The notes beneath the pieces are model-generated. The model ran no database searches and had not been told where the DNA came from. It saw only the letters and a program-made list of their open reading frames with translations. From Clostridia bacterium (lineage in GTDB: Bacteria; Bacillota; Clostridia; Oscillospirales; CAG-272), in contig JAGCXA010000049.1 in NCBI GenBank assembly GCA_017961575.1, forward strand, positions 1-42,867: a DNA stretch of 42,867 nt. Direction: 5' to 3'. Shown here piece after piece: positions 27,401-35,535 of this stretch. How positions within the stretch are numbered: the stretch's first letter is position 1; each line of letters begins with the position of its first letter. The position numbers and the translations under genes are program-made.

Positions 27401-28887
27401 TCGACGAAGGTATCGAAGCGGTCGATGATCTCGCCCCCCCGGACGAGGACCGCGCCGATCTCGGTGATCCCGCAGGAGCGGTTGTCCAGCCCCGTCGTCT
27501 CGATGTCGAAAACAACCATCTCGTCCGAGAGCGAGGGGGACGCCGTCCCGTAGACGGCGCGCTCGGTGTCGTTGACGAAATAGCACTCGATCCCGTAGAG
27601 GATCTTGACGCTTGCCTTCTGCTTCTCCTTGGCGAGCATCAGTTCGGGGAAACTCTGCACGTTCCCGTGGTCGGTGACGGCGACGGCTTTATGCCCCCAC
27701 CGCTCCGCCGTGGCGACCAGTTCGTCCGGACGGATCAGGGCGTCCATTGCCGACATATTGGTATGCAGATGGAGTTCGACCCGCTTTTCGGCGGCGTCGT
27801 CGGAGCGCAGGATCGCCCCGATCTTCGCGACCGCCTTCGGCGAGAGGGTCAGTTCCTCCTCGTTCATCCGGTCGCGGAGCATCCGCCCCGAAACGGCGAT
27901 CACCGTCCCGGGGGTGAGCGAATCGAGCCATCCCTTCTCGTCGGGGGAAACGGTTTTCTTTATCAGAAGCGAGGACGTGCCGTCCGAGAAACCGACCGTG
28001 TAGGTGATGCGGTCGCCCGTCCGGTTGGCGCGGTTGGCGTTCGAGAAGACCGTCCCGCAGACGAAGAGATCCGAGCGCGCGTCGTTGACCGTCGCCATCG
28101 GGGTCGGCGCGTCGATCCGTACGGGAAGCCCGAAGATCCACTCTGCCCCCTCGGTCTCGAAAACCGTCGTTCCGACGCGGAAACGCGAGCCGTTCTCGCG
28201 CGTGACGAACGCCTTTTCCCCGCCGGTGAGCGAGGTCTTTTTGGCGAGATTCTTTTTTCTTTCCTCTTCCTCGCGCGCCTTACGCTCCTCTTCCGCCCGC
28301 GCCAGGTTCTCGGCGAACAGTTCCTCCTGCATCGCGCGGTTTTCGGCGTCGTAGCGGGCGAGCCGTTCCGCCGTTCTCTCGGCGGCGTCCTCGCAGGAAC
28401 GGATCACGACGCGGCGCGTCACGCCGTAGCGGCTGGCAAGAATCCGTTCGAGGAGATCCGACGTCTTCGCGTCGTTGACCAGATCCACGCCGGGGGCAAG
28501 GAACGGGAGTTCACAGACCACGGTCTCGCCGTCGTCGGAATACGAGGCGTCGTAGAAAAAGCCGGGCGTGACCGCGCCGATCCGGGTCGCCTCGTCGGCG
28601 ACCTCGTGCATACAGAGATCCGCGCGGAAGCATTCGGGCGGCATATGCGGAAAGATGCGGAAAGACGCCGCGTCGTAGAGTTCGGAGAGTTCCCGTTCGA
28701 TCGAATGGAGAAGCCCGACGTCGACCCGTTCGTCGAAGTGCAGATCGACCTCGACCCGCAGGGGGTCGCGTTTGTAGCGCATTCCGATCCACTCGGACGA
28801 CGCGAGAAGATCCCGCCGCGCGGGCGACGGGTTGTATTTCTGAAATTTCTTTAAGAAGGTCGTTCGTTCGTTCTGTTGCTGATCCAT
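24478..28887 (-). CDS. polC: DNA polymerase III alpha subunit, PolC type
   Basis: Gram-positive replicative polymerase with built-in proofreading. 1469 residues in the usual order: N-terminal domain; an OB fold near 230-350; PHP domain from about 368 (VELHLHTNMSAMD, AVTDHG); inserted DEDDh exonuclease at about 455-620 (FDIETTGL, HNANFDVGF, HRAVDDAEM); second part of PHP; a zinc-binding segment CPKC...CPEC near 944-975; and the catalytic palm with PDIDLNFSGD near 997. A strongly charged Glu/Arg-rich coiled segment (about 190-215) joins the N-terminal domain to the OB fold. GAGGA precedes the ATG. Last gene of the pyrH-to-polC operon, nine bases after ispG. Confidence 0.98.
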   Translation of the reverse strand: MDQQQNERTTFLKKFQKYNPSPARRDLLASSEWIGMRYKRDPLRVEVDLHFDERVDVGLLHSIERELSELYDAASFRIFPHMPPECFRADLCMHEVADEATRIGAVTPGFFYDASYSDDGETVVCELPFLAPGVDLVNDAKTSDLLERILASRYGVTRRVVIRSCEDAAERTAERLARYDAENRAMQEELFAENLARAEEERKAREEEERKKNLAKKTSLTGGEKAFVTRENGSRFRVGTTVFETEGAEWIFGLPVRIDAPTPMATVNDARSDLFVCGTVFSNANRANRTGDRITYTVGFSDGTSSLLIKKTVSPDEKGWLDSLTPGTVIAVSGRMLRDRMNEEELTLSPKAVAKIGAILRSDDAAEKRVELHLHTNMSAMDALIRPDELVATAERWGHKAVAVTDHGNVQSFPELMLAKEKQKASVKILYGIECYFVNDTERAVYGTASPSLSDEMVVFDIETTGLDNRSCGITEIGAVLVRGGEIIDRFDTFVDPGMPIPPAISELTGITDEMVKGAPTPEEALKRFLEFAGDRVLIAHNANFDVGFLRVVSQNANVPFPNTYLDTVALSRYVNPELKKHKLDVIAEHYKLGDFNHHRAVDDAEMLARIFFVMCDRLREEGIRNFEEMNAAMSERADPLRLPTYHMVVFAKNRAGLKNLYKLITASYLDYYKRYPRMPKSLIERHREGLMIGSACESGEVYRAVLNGVTGEPLDEIASFYDYFEIQPLSNNRFLIAEGKVKDDEALMELNRKIVELAKKQGKPCVATCDAHFLNPEDEIFRKILLKGMKFQDGDRDTRLYYRTTSEMLSEFSYLGEDLAREVVITNPNAIADQIEEIRPIPEGTYPPSIPGSEEELQRLCWERAKDWYGDPVPKIVSARLAKELSSIIEHGFAVLYMIAKKLVSYSESLGYLVGSRGSVGSSLVASMAGISEVNPLPPHYRCPKCRHTEFFTDGSVGSGFDLPDKNCPECGTLLISDGHDIPFETFLGFHGDKSPDIDLNFSGDVQGKVHKFTEQLFGEGNVYRAGTIGTLASKTAFGYVMKYLEEKQITLPRAEVERLVTGCCGIKRTTGQHPGGIIVVPKEYDVSDFTPIQHPADDPNSDIKTTHFQFSYLHDTILKLDELGHDIPTKYKMLERYTNTSVLDVKMNDPAVYQLFESTKPLGITAEENGGCQLGTYGLPEMGTHFIQGVLMDAKPKNFADLLQISGLTHGTDVWLGNAQDLIKAGVCDISKVIGTRDGIMLDLIRYGLPNADAFKIMEAVRKGKGLKPEWETEMREHGVPDWYIGSCKKIKYMFPKAHAAAYVMSAIRLGWYKIHYPMEFYAAFLSVAPGGFDAAVVMKGKSAVFGTISELSKKQDATQKEQETVTTLQLVGECLARGIRFLPPDLKTSDAACFLPENGMIRMPFNALSGVGDTAAQKIVEARNAGEIWSVEDLRQRAGLSRAVIDVLRSAGVLDNLTETNQISFF

Positions 28888-28896
28888 TGTGTCCTC

Positions 28897-29973
28897 TTAC
28901 GTCGGGTCGGTTTTTTCGATTTCGTCGAGCAGTACTCCGACGATCCTGTCGGCGGGATATTTCGCGACCGTCTCTCCGTGCCGGAAGAGCAGCGCCTCGC
29001 CGTCGCCGCCGGCGATCCCGAGGTCGGCTTCGCGCGCCTCGCCCGGTCCGTTGACGGCGCAGCCCATAAAGGCGACTTTCAGTTTTTTGCCCCGGAGTCC
29101 CCGCGCGTCGAGCCCCTTTTCAAACTCGGAAAGCAGTGGGATCAGGTCGATCTTCGTCCGTCCGCAGGTGGGACAGGAGATCACGTCGATCCCCGCCGTC
29201 GGATCGAGTCCGAGGGCGGACAGGATCTCGCGCGCCGCCGCGACCTCCTCGACGGGGTCGGCGGTGAGCGACACGCGCACCGTGTCGCCGATCCCCTCGG
29301 AGAGAAGCGTTCCGATCCCGATCGCGCCCTTGACCGTCCCGCGTTTCAGTCCGCCCGCCTCGGTCACGCCGAGATGGAGCGGATAGGCCGTTTTTTCGGC
29401 CAAGATGCGGTTGGCTTCGATCATCGTTCCGACGTCGGAGGACTTGACCGATATGACGGTGTCGTAAAAATCGAGCGATTCGAGGATCGCGGCGTGTCCG
29501 AGCGCGCTTTCGGCGATCGCCTCGGGGGTCGGGGCGCCGTATTTTGCGAGCAGCGGTCGTTCGAGGGAGCCGCCGTTGACCCCGATGCGGATCGGCACCC
29601 CCGCCGAGCGGCAGGCGCGTACGACGGCGGCGACGTTGTCGCGCGAACCGACGTTGCCGGGGTTGATGCGGATCTTGTCCGCGCCTGCGGCGACGGCTTC
29701 AAGCGCGATCTTGTAGTCGAAGTGGATATCGGCGACGAGCGGGACCTCGATCCCGGATTCTTTCAGATACGAAAAAATCCCCGCCGCGCCCTTGTCCGGC
29801 ACGGCGAGACGGATCACGTCGCACCCAGCAGATGCGAGCGCCCGCACCTGAGAAAGCGTCGCCCTCCGGTCGCGGGGATCGGTATTGGTCATCGATTGTA
29901 CCGAGATCGGGGCGTTTCCCCCGACCGTCAGCCGTCCGACCCGGACGGCGTTCGACTTGCGGCGTGCGGTCAT
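28897..29973 (-). CDS. ispG: 4-hydroxy-3-methylbut-2-en-1-yl diphosphate synthase
   Basis: Iron-sulfur enzyme of the non-mevalonate isoprenoid (MEP) pathway, converting the cyclic diphosphate MEcPP to HMBPP. 358 residues. N-terminal TIM-barrel landmarks VQSMTNTDPRD and DIHFDYKIAL, PGNVG near 107, and the C-terminal [4Fe-4S] cysteines in SCPTCGR (about 268-271) and GCAVNGPGEA (about 303). AAAGGA lies before the ATG at 29973. It sits in the operon with dxr and uppS, which together supply undecaprenyl phosphate. Confidence 0.97.
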   Translation of the reverse strand: MTARRKSNAVRVGRLTVGGNAPISVQSMTNTDPRDRRATLSQVRALASAGCDVIRLAVPDKGAAGIFSYLKESGIEVPLVADIHFDYKIALEAVAAGADKIRINPGNVGSRDNVAAVVRACRSAGVPIRIGVNGGSLERPLLAKYGAPTPEAIAESALGHAAILESLDFYDTVISVKSSDVGTMIEANRILAEKTAYPLHLGVTEAGGLKRGTVKGAIGIGTLLSEGIGDTVRVSLTADPVEEVAAAREILSALGLDPTAGIDVISCPTCGRTKIDLIPLLSEFEKGLDARGLRGKKLKVAFMGCAVNGPGEAREADLGIAGGDGEALLFRHGETVAKYPADRIVGVLLDEIEKTDPT

Positions 29974-29997
29974 CGCGTTATCCTTTCGTTTCCCCCG

Positions 29998-31149
29998 TCA
30001 AAAGAAGGCGAGGACGTCCTTTACGGTTATGAAAAGCAGAAATCCGAAGAAAATGATCGCGCCGGCGGCGTCGATCGCCCCGGTCACCTTGCCGGGTAAG
30101 CGGCGGCGCGAGATCATCTCGATCACGGTATAGGCGAGGTGTCCCCCGTCGAGGGGCGGGATCGGCAGCAGATTGAAAATGCCGAGGTTCATCGAAATGA
30201 TGAGCGTCAGGTAGAGCAGGGTCGCCCCGCCCGAACGCGCCGCCTCGGTGATCGCGCCCGCCGTACCGACAGGTCCAGAGACCGCGCTGATCGAGTAGCG
30301 CCCCGTCACGACGTCGTAAAGCGACTCCCAGATCATCTCGACGACGTAGGTCGATTTCCAGAAGGTCTGTCCGATCACCGTGCCGAAGGTCTTTTTCACC
30401 GCGAAGACCTTGAAGTCCGCCGCGCCGAGCGTAACGCCCTGCTCGTTCACGGTCGGGAAGGTCACGAAGAGATGTTCCTTTTCGCCGTTCTCGTGTTTCA
30501 CCAAGAGGTCGAGCGGTTCGCCGCGGTAGCCCTCGCGCATGATCTGGTAGTAGAGCTGATCCGAGATCCGTACCTTGTGCCCGTTGACCGAGAGAACGGT
30601 ATCGTTGACTTTCAAAGCGGCGGACGAGGTGATCTCGTTGCCGTCGGCGTCGGTCGCGGGATCCGAAAACTCGGCGATCTGCGTCCCGCCGACCCGGATG
30701 ATGAGCGTCAGAACCAGCGTCAGGACGAAGGCGAGCAGAATATTCATCGTCGCGCCCGCCGCGTGGACGATCAGCCGTTGCCAGCCGGGACGCGAGATCA
30801 GGGCGTTTCCGTAGTTGATGACGTAATCCTCGTCGCCGGGCTTGGGCGGTTCCTTCGCCGTCTCCGGCTCGTGCGGCACCGCCTCGCGGGCGAAGGGGTT
30901 CCCGGATTTGTCCTCTTCTCCCTCGTCGAGTTCCCCGCGCATCGAAACGAACCCGCCGAAAGGAAGCAGGCGGATCGAGTAGCGGATGCCGGTCTTCTTC
31001 GATTTTTTCGACAGTACCTTCGGTCCCATTCCGATCGCGAACTCGGTGATCTCGACCCGGAAGATCCGGGCGGCGACGTAGTGCCCGAACTCGTGGATCA
31101 TAATGAGGAGACCGAAGATCAGGATGGCGAGCAGGATATAGAGAACCAT
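29998..31149 (-). CDS. rseP: Site-2-type intramembrane zinc protease
   Basis: 383 residues of the M50 family (RseP/RasP). HEFGH at 19-23 in the first membrane segment is the zinc and catalytic motif, and NLLPIPPLDGGH near 335 supplies the third ligand in the last core segment. A PDZ domain lies between (about 165-255, V-N-D-T-V-L-S-V-N-G). These proteases cut anti-sigma factors, signal-peptide remnants or sporulation proteins within the membrane. A low-complexity acidic insert (about 74-105) follows the first membrane segments. The gene is in its usual place between dxr and ispG. Confidence 0.95.
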   Translation of the reverse strand: MVLYILLAILIFGLLIMIHEFGHYVAARIFRVEITEFAIGMGPKVLSKKSKKTGIRYSIRLLPFGGFVSMRGELDEGEEDKSGNPFAREAVPHEPETAKEPPKPGDEDYVINYGNALISRPGWQRLIVHAAGATMNILLAFVLTLVLTLIIRVGGTQIAEFSDPATDADGNEITSSAALKVNDTVLSVNGHKVRISDQLYYQIMREGYRGEPLDLLVKHENGEKEHLFVTFPTVNEQGVTLGAADFKVFAVKKTFGTVIGQTFWKSTYVVEMIWESLYDVVTGRYSISAVSGPVGTAGAITEAARSGGATLLYLTLIISMNLGIFNLLPIPPLDGGHLAYTVIEMISRRRLPGKVTGAIDAAGAIIFFGFLLFITVKDVLAFF

Positions 31150-31170
31150 ATCGTTTCCTTTCTTTTCCGG

Positions 31171-32361
31171 TCAGAGGAGCGACGCGGCGATCCCGCGCGC
31201 CTCGCGGTCGGCGTCGATCAACTCTTCGACGGTTTTCGCCGTGCGCCGCCCGGACAGTTTTTCGACCGTTTCGGTAACGGTCCGGAAAATCGAGGTGAAG
31301 CCGATCTTCTCCGACAGGAACGCCGCGACGGCGACCTCGTTCGCCGCGTTGAGCACGGCGGGAACGCCGCCCCCGAGCGAGATCGCGCGGTAGGCGAGCG
31401 GGAGAAGCGGGAAGGCGTCGGGATCCGGGGGACAGAAGTGAAAAGACCCGACGGAAAACAGGTCGAGTCCCGGCGTCAGCCCGGGGAGCCGCGCGGGATA
31501 GGTCAGGGCGTACTGGACGCAAAGACGCATATCGGGCGTCGAAAGTTGGGCGACGACGGCAGAATCAATATATTCCACGGCGGAGTGGATTATACTCTCG
31601 GGATGAACGACGACGCGGATCGCGTCGGGCGACACGTCGAACAGATGCGCCGCCTCGATCACCTCGAACCCCTTGTTCATCATCGTGGCGGAGTCGACCG
31701 TGATCTTCGCCCCCATCTTCCAGGTGGGGTGCGCGAGGGCGTCGCGGAGCGTCACGGTTTCAAGTTCTTCCCGCGTTTTTCCGCGGAAGGGACCGCCCGA
31801 CGCGGTGAGGATGATCGAACGCACCTCGCCCGCCCGTCCGGCGTGCAGGCATTGAAAGATCGCGCTGTGCTCGCTGTCGACCGGGATGATCTCGCAGCCG
31901 GATTTTTTCGCCTCGGCTTTGACGACCTCACCCGCGACGACGAGCGACTCCTTGTTCGAGAGGGCGAGCCGCCGACCGAGCGAGACGCAGGCGAGGGTCG
32001 GGAGCAGTCCCGCCTCGCCCAGGATCGCGTTGACCGTGACGGGAGAGTCGACCTCGCGGATGGTTTCGAGCAAAGCGGATTCCCCCCCGCGAACGGTGAT
32101 CCCGGTATCGCGGAGCCGCGCCGAAAGATCGCGGGCGGCGTCCCCGTCCGCCATCACGCAGACGCGGGGCGCAAAGCGGCGCGCAAGCGCCTCCATCCCC
32201 CGAACGTCGGTATTGGCGGAAAGAAGATCGACGGGGATCGCGTGCCGTTCGGCGACGTCAAGCGCCTGCCGTCCGACCGAGCCCGTCGCGCCGAGAACCG
32301 AGAGCGAGGCGGGCAGTCCCCCCTCGTATCCGTTCGGCGCCGTGCGTTCTCTCGTTTTCAT
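31171..32361 (-). CDS. dxr: 1-deoxy-D-xylulose 5-phosphate reductoisomerase
   Basis: Second step of the MEP isoprenoid pathway, NADPH-dependent; the target of fosmidomycin. 396 residues. GATGSVG (24-30) binds NADPH; LSNKESLVVAGE near 134, DSEHSAIFQ near 161, the ASGGPFRG loop near 188 and KMGAKITVDSATMMNKGFEVIEA near 217 form the substrate and metal site. The ATG at 32361 has AAAGGA nine bases upstream; a TTG one codon earlier is possible but less likely. Operon position between cdsA and rseP is standard. Confidence 0.97.
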   Translation of the reverse strand: MKTRERTAPNGYEGGLPASLSVLGATGSVGRQALDVAERHAIPVDLLSANTDVRGMEALARRFAPRVCVMADGDAARDLSARLRDTGITVRGGESALLETIREVDSPVTVNAILGEAGLLPTLACVSLGRRLALSNKESLVVAGEVVKAEAKKSGCEIIPVDSEHSAIFQCLHAGRAGEVRSIILTASGGPFRGKTREELETVTLRDALAHPTWKMGAKITVDSATMMNKGFEVIEAAHLFDVSPDAIRVVVHPESIIHSAVEYIDSAVVAQLSTPDMRLCVQYALTYPARLPGLTPGLDLFSVGSFHFCPPDPDAFPLLPLAYRAISLGGGVPAVLNAANEVAVAAFLSEKIGFTSIFRTVTETVEKLSGRRTAKTVEELIDADREARGIAASLL

Positions 32362-32388
32362 CAAAAAGCGTCCTTTCCGGGGGATCCT

Positions 32389-33234
32389 TTACGAAAGAAA
32401 GGCGAAAACCCCGCCGATCTGCAAGAGAAGCCAAAGGAGGATCGAGGTCGGAAGCACCGAGTCGAAGCGATCCATCACGCCGCCGTGACCCGGAAAGATC
32501 TTTCCGTAATCCTTGATCCCGTGCTCGCGTTTGATGAGCGAGGCGATCAGGTCCCCGACCTGCGAGATCACGGCGACGAGCAGTCCCGCGACGGCGAGCA
32601 TCGGGTAGTTGACGGTGAAGCCGTAGCCGAACTGCATCACAAGCCCGAACACGATATAGCCGACGACGCAGAAGACCGTTCCGCCGATCGAGCCCTCCAC
32701 CGTCTTCTTGGGGCTGACCTCGGGGATCAGTTTATGACGCCCGAAGAAACGCCCGGTGAAGTAGGCGAAGGTGTCGGTCGTCCACGGTCCGATGAAGGCG
32801 AGAAGGCAGAGATATTTACCGAACGCGACCCCGTAGCGGATCGCCGACAGGGCGGCGAAGCCGACCGCGATATAGATCACGGTCATATAAAGCGCCGAGG
32901 CGTCGCCAAAGGCGAAGGTCCCCCGGCGGAAGACCGTGACCGCGATCACGAAGAGCAGGTAGACGAGCGCCGCCGCGAGCAGGATCTTCGCCCCGTACTG
33001 CCCCGCAGCGGAGTCCGAAAACGGGTAGAACCCGAACGGGAGTCCGAGGGCGATCAGGTACGCCGGGATCGAGAGGAGAAGATCGCGCCCCCGCCCGAAC
33101 GCCCGGAACGTCTCGAACACCGCCACGCCGGCAAGGATCGCCCAGGCAATGGGATAGACGAGCGTTCCCGAGAAGAAGAGGATCAGGACGAGCAACGGGA
33201 TCAGAACGCAGGCGGTTAAGATTCGTGTCAGCAT
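32389..33234 (-). CDS. cdsA: Phosphatidate cytidylyltransferase
   Basis: Integral membrane enzyme making CDP-diacylglycerol, the precursor of the acidic phospholipids. 281 residues, about eight hydrophobic segments. The C-terminal family signature is intact: S-Q-V-G-D-L near 225, then IKREHGIKDYGKIFPGHGG-V-M-D-R-F-D-S (about 235-260). The gene lies between uppS and dxr, as in most Firmicutes. Confidence 0.96.
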   Translation of the reverse strand: MLTRILTACVLIPLLVLILFFSGTLVYPIAWAILAGVAVFETFRAFGRGRDLLLSIPAYLIALGLPFGFYPFSDSAAGQYGAKILLAAALVYLLFVIAVTVFRRGTFAFGDASALYMTVIYIAVGFAALSAIRYGVAFGKYLCLLAFIGPWTTDTFAYFTGRFFGRHKLIPEVSPKKTVEGSIGGTVFCVVGYIVFGLVMQFGYGFTVNYPMLAVAGLLVAVISQVGDLIASLIKREHGIKDYGKIFPGHGGVMDRFDSVLPTSILLWLLLQIGGVFAFLS

Positions 33235-33263
33235 AGCGTTCTCCTTTTCTTTGCAAAGACGGT

Positions 33264-33980
33264 TCAGACGCCGCCGAACCGACGGTGCCGGCGGGCGAAA
33301 TCCGAAAGGATACGGTCAAGTTCGCGCTCGGTGAAATCGGGCCAGAGCGTGTCGGTAAAGAAATACTCGGCGTACGCCGACTCCCAGAGCAGGAAGTTGG
33401 ACGTCCGGAAGTCGCCCCCGGTGCGGATCACGAGGTCGGGGTCGGGTCGCCCCGCCGTGTCGAGCGCCGCCGAGAGCGTCGCTTCGTCGCAGGGGAGTTT
33501 GCCCTCCTCCGAAAGGCGGTTGACGGCGCGGACGATCTCGTCGCGCCCGCCGTAGTTCAGGGCGATATTGACGCGGCTCGTTCTTCCCCGGCTGCCGGCT
33601 TCAAGTTTCTCCATCTTTTCGACGAGGGCGGGCGAGAGCCCGTCGCGCCGTCCGATGAAGACGATCTCGACGTCGCGGTCGGCGTAGCGCGTGAAGGTGT
33701 CGTCGATATACTTTTCGAGCAGTTCCATGATCTCGTCGATCTCGCGCTGCGGGCGGCGCCAGTTCTCGGTCGAGAAGGCGTAGACCGTCACGGTCGGGAT
33801 GCCGCGGGCAAGGCAATGCTCGACGATCCTCTGAAAGGTCCTCGCCCCGGGGCGGTGACCCGCCTCGCGCGGAAGTCCCCGGCGCTTCGCCCATCTGCCG
33901 TTCCCGTCCATAATAAACGCAATATGGGAGACGGCGGGCGGCGCCGTCTCCACTTTTTTCGAGCGGAACAATCCGAACAT
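33264..33980 (-). CDS. uppS: Isoprenyl (undecaprenyl) diphosphate synthase
   Basis: Cis-prenyltransferase that builds the C55 lipid carrier for the wall. 238 residues. IMDGNGRWAKRRG (about 23-35) holds the catalytic Asp and diphosphate-binding Gly-Asn-Gly-Arg; VYAFSTENWRRP near 66, and DLVIRTGGDFRTSNFLLWESAYAE near 182-205. The last motif differs mildly from the common RTSGE-x-R-I-S form (Asp for Glu, Thr for Ile), but the Arg, Ser and final Glu are kept, so activity is expected. The start lies one base after the frr stop. Confidence 0.95.
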   Translation of the reverse strand: MFGLFRSKKVETAPPAVSHIAFIMDGNGRWAKRRGLPREAGHRPGARTFQRIVEHCLARGIPTVTVYAFSTENWRRPQREIDEIMELLEKYIDDTFTRYADRDVEIVFIGRRDGLSPALVEKMEKLEAGSRGRTSRVNIALNYGGRDEIVRAVNRLSEEGKLPCDEATLSAALDTAGRPDPDLVIRTGGDFRTSNFLLWESAYAEYFFTDTLWPDFTERELDRILSDFARRHRRFGGV

Positions 33981-33981
33981 A

Positions 33982-34536
33982 TCAGAGCTCCATGATCTCC
34001 TTGTTTTTCAGTTCGGTGACCGAATCGACGAGTTTGATATACTTGTCGGTCAGATCCTGCACGAGTTTGTCGCTCTGCTTGACCTCGTCCTCGGTCATAT
34101 CGCCGTCCTTTTTGAGCTGCTTGGTTTTGTCGTTGGCGTCGCGGCGGATGTTCCGCACGGCGACCTTCGCTCCCTCGCCCATCTTGGCGATCTGCTTGGT
34201 CATTTCGCGGCGGCGTTCCTCGGTGAGCGGCGGGAACGAGAGACGGATCACCTTTCCGTCGTTCTGCGGGTTGATGCCGAGATCCGAGGTCAGGATCGCC
34301 TTCTCGATCGCGCGGGAGATCGAGGGATCCCACGGCGTGATGGTCAGCGTGCGGGCGTCCGGAACGCTGACGGCGGCGACGCCGGTGATCGGCGTGGGGC
34401 TGCCGTAATAATCGACGCGGATGCGGCTCAGCACGTCCGGGGTCGCGCGACCCGCGCGCAGGACGGTCAGTTCGTTCCGGTAGGCGTCGACGGTCTTGTT
34501 CATCTTCTCTTCGAATTCTTTGGTATCGAGTTTCAT
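33982..34536 (-). CDS. frr: Ribosome recycling factor
   Basis: Splits post-termination ribosomes with EF-G. 184 residues, the normal length. Typical sequences: LRAGRATPDVLSRIRVDYYGSPTPI (about 26-50), ITPWDPS-x-x-x-x-EKAI near 72-83, GKVIRLSFPPLTEERR near 100-115, and a Lys/Asp-rich helical C-terminus. It follows pyrH and precedes uppS, the standard order. Confidence 0.97.
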   Translation of the reverse strand: MKLDTKEFEEKMNKTVDAYRNELTVLRAGRATPDVLSRIRVDYYGSPTPITGVAAVSVPDARTLTITPWDPSISRAIEKAILTSDLGINPQNDGKVIRLSFPPLTEERRREMTKQIAKMGEGAKVAVRNIRRDANDKTKQLKKDGDMTEDEVKQSDKLVQDLTDKYIKLVDSVTELKNKEIMEL

Positions 34537-34573
34537 TGCCTTTCCCTCTTTTCTATCGGTTTTCGGTCTGGTT

Positions 34574-35299
34574 TCAGTTGCCGTTCTTGGGGGTGACGAT
34601 GGTGCCGAGGTGGTCGCCGACGATGGCGCGGAGGATGTTTTCGGGGTCGGACAGCCCGAAGACGAGGATCGGGATGTCGTGTTCCATACAGAACGCGGTG
34701 GCGGTGGCGTCGATGGCTTTCAGCCCGTGGGAGAGGATGTCGCCGCAGGTGATCTCCTCGATCTTCTCGGCTTTCGGGTCGAGGTTGGGATCGGCGGTGT
34801 AGATGCCGTCGATGTTCTTCGCCATCAGCATCACGTCGGCGCCGATCTCGGCGGCGCGGAGCGCCCCCGCCGTGTCGGTCGAGAAGAACGGAAGCCCGAT
34901 CCCGCAGCCGAAGATGACGACGCGCTTCTCTTTCAGGTGGTGGATCGCGCGGTCGCGGCTGTACGGTTCGGCGTAGGGACGGAGTTCGGCGGCGGTCATC
35001 ACCCGCGCGTCAAGTCCCGCGTGGCAGAAGGCGTCCTGCAAGGCGATGGCGTTGATCGCCGTCGCGAGCATCCCCATCGAATCGGCGCGAACGGGATCCA
35101 TATCCTTTCCCTGCCTGCCGCGCCAGATGTTGCCGGCGCCGACGATCACCCCGATCTCAGCCCCGAGATCGAGACACCGCCGCACCACGTCGGCGAGTTT
35201 GGTGAGAAAGGCGTCGTCGTAGAGTTTTCCGCTCCCGGCGGAGAGCGCCTCGCCCGACAGTTTGAGGAGTACCCGTTTGTACCTGAGTTGTGTTTCCAT
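34574..35299 (-). CDS. pyrH: UMP kinase
   Basis: Hexameric bacterial UMP kinase, making UDP from UMP for nucleotide and wall-precursor synthesis. 241 residues. KRVLLKLSGEAL at the start, GAGNIWRGRQG near 57-67, GCGIGLPFFSTDTAAL-type sequence near 130-145, and MLMAKNIDGIY near 158. The ATG at 35299 (METQLRYK) is preferred over that at 35305 because GGAAGGA sits five bases before it. First gene of the eight-gene operon behind the promoter at 35364-35392. Confidence 0.97.
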   Translation of the reverse strand: METQLRYKRVLLKLSGEALSAGSGKLYDDAFLTKLADVVRRCLDLGAEIGVIVGAGNIWRGRQGKDMDPVRADSMGMLATAINAIALQDAFCHAGLDARVMTAAELRPYAEPYSRDRAIHHLKEKRVVIFGCGIGLPFFSTDTAGALRAAEIGADVMLMAKNIDGIYTADPNLDPKAEKIEEITCGDILSHGLKAIDATATAFCMEHDIPILVFGLSDPENILRAIVGDHLGTIVTPKNGN

Positions 35300-35363
35300 A
35301 CGCATCCTTCCCGGGGGCGGGAAGCGTCCGCCGCCCGTTGGTTTTCGATTTTTCTTCTTCTCT

Positions 35364-35392
35364 ATTTTATCTTATTTTCACCCTTTTGTAAA
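35364..35392 (-). promoter_or_regulatory. Promoter of the pyrH-to-polC operon
   Basis: Minus strand TTTACA (35387-35392), 17-base spacer, TAAAAT (35364-35369), in an AT-rich island between tsf and pyrH. Confidence 0.8.
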
Positions 35393-35470
35393 CCCCCTTT
35401 TTCGGTTTTTTCGTGCGCCTGTGCGCGTGTATATGAGAGCGGCGGAGGGGGGCGGTTGCGAGTTTTTCAG

Positions 35471-35511
35471 AAAAACAAAAAGAAAAGGCGGCACGGATCG
35501 TGCCGCCTTTT
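35471..35511 (-). terminator. Intrinsic terminator after tsf
   Basis: Minus strand 13-bp stem (35483-35495 with 35499-35511, arms AAAAGGCGGCACG / CGTGCCGCCTTTT) with a short loop, followed by a T-rich run (complement of 35471-35482). It separates rpsB-tsf from the pyrH operon. Confidence 0.9.
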
Positions 35512-35535
35512 CGGTTATTTTGCGGGAGACGCGGA

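Noticed and set aside
26569-28854. 761-codon plus-strand open frame inside polC
   Set aside because: Antisense shadow of polC; composition is the mirror of polC codon usage and no domain is recognisable.
30139-33219. 1026-codon plus-strand open frame across rseP, dxr and cdsA
   Set aside because: It crosses three well-defined genes and their gaps on the other strand; an Arg/Asp-rich shadow only.
33420-33440. UppS motif variant as a sign of a non-functional enzyme
   Set aside because: The key Arg, Ser and Glu residues are kept; the Glu-to-Asp and Ile-to-Thr changes are mild.
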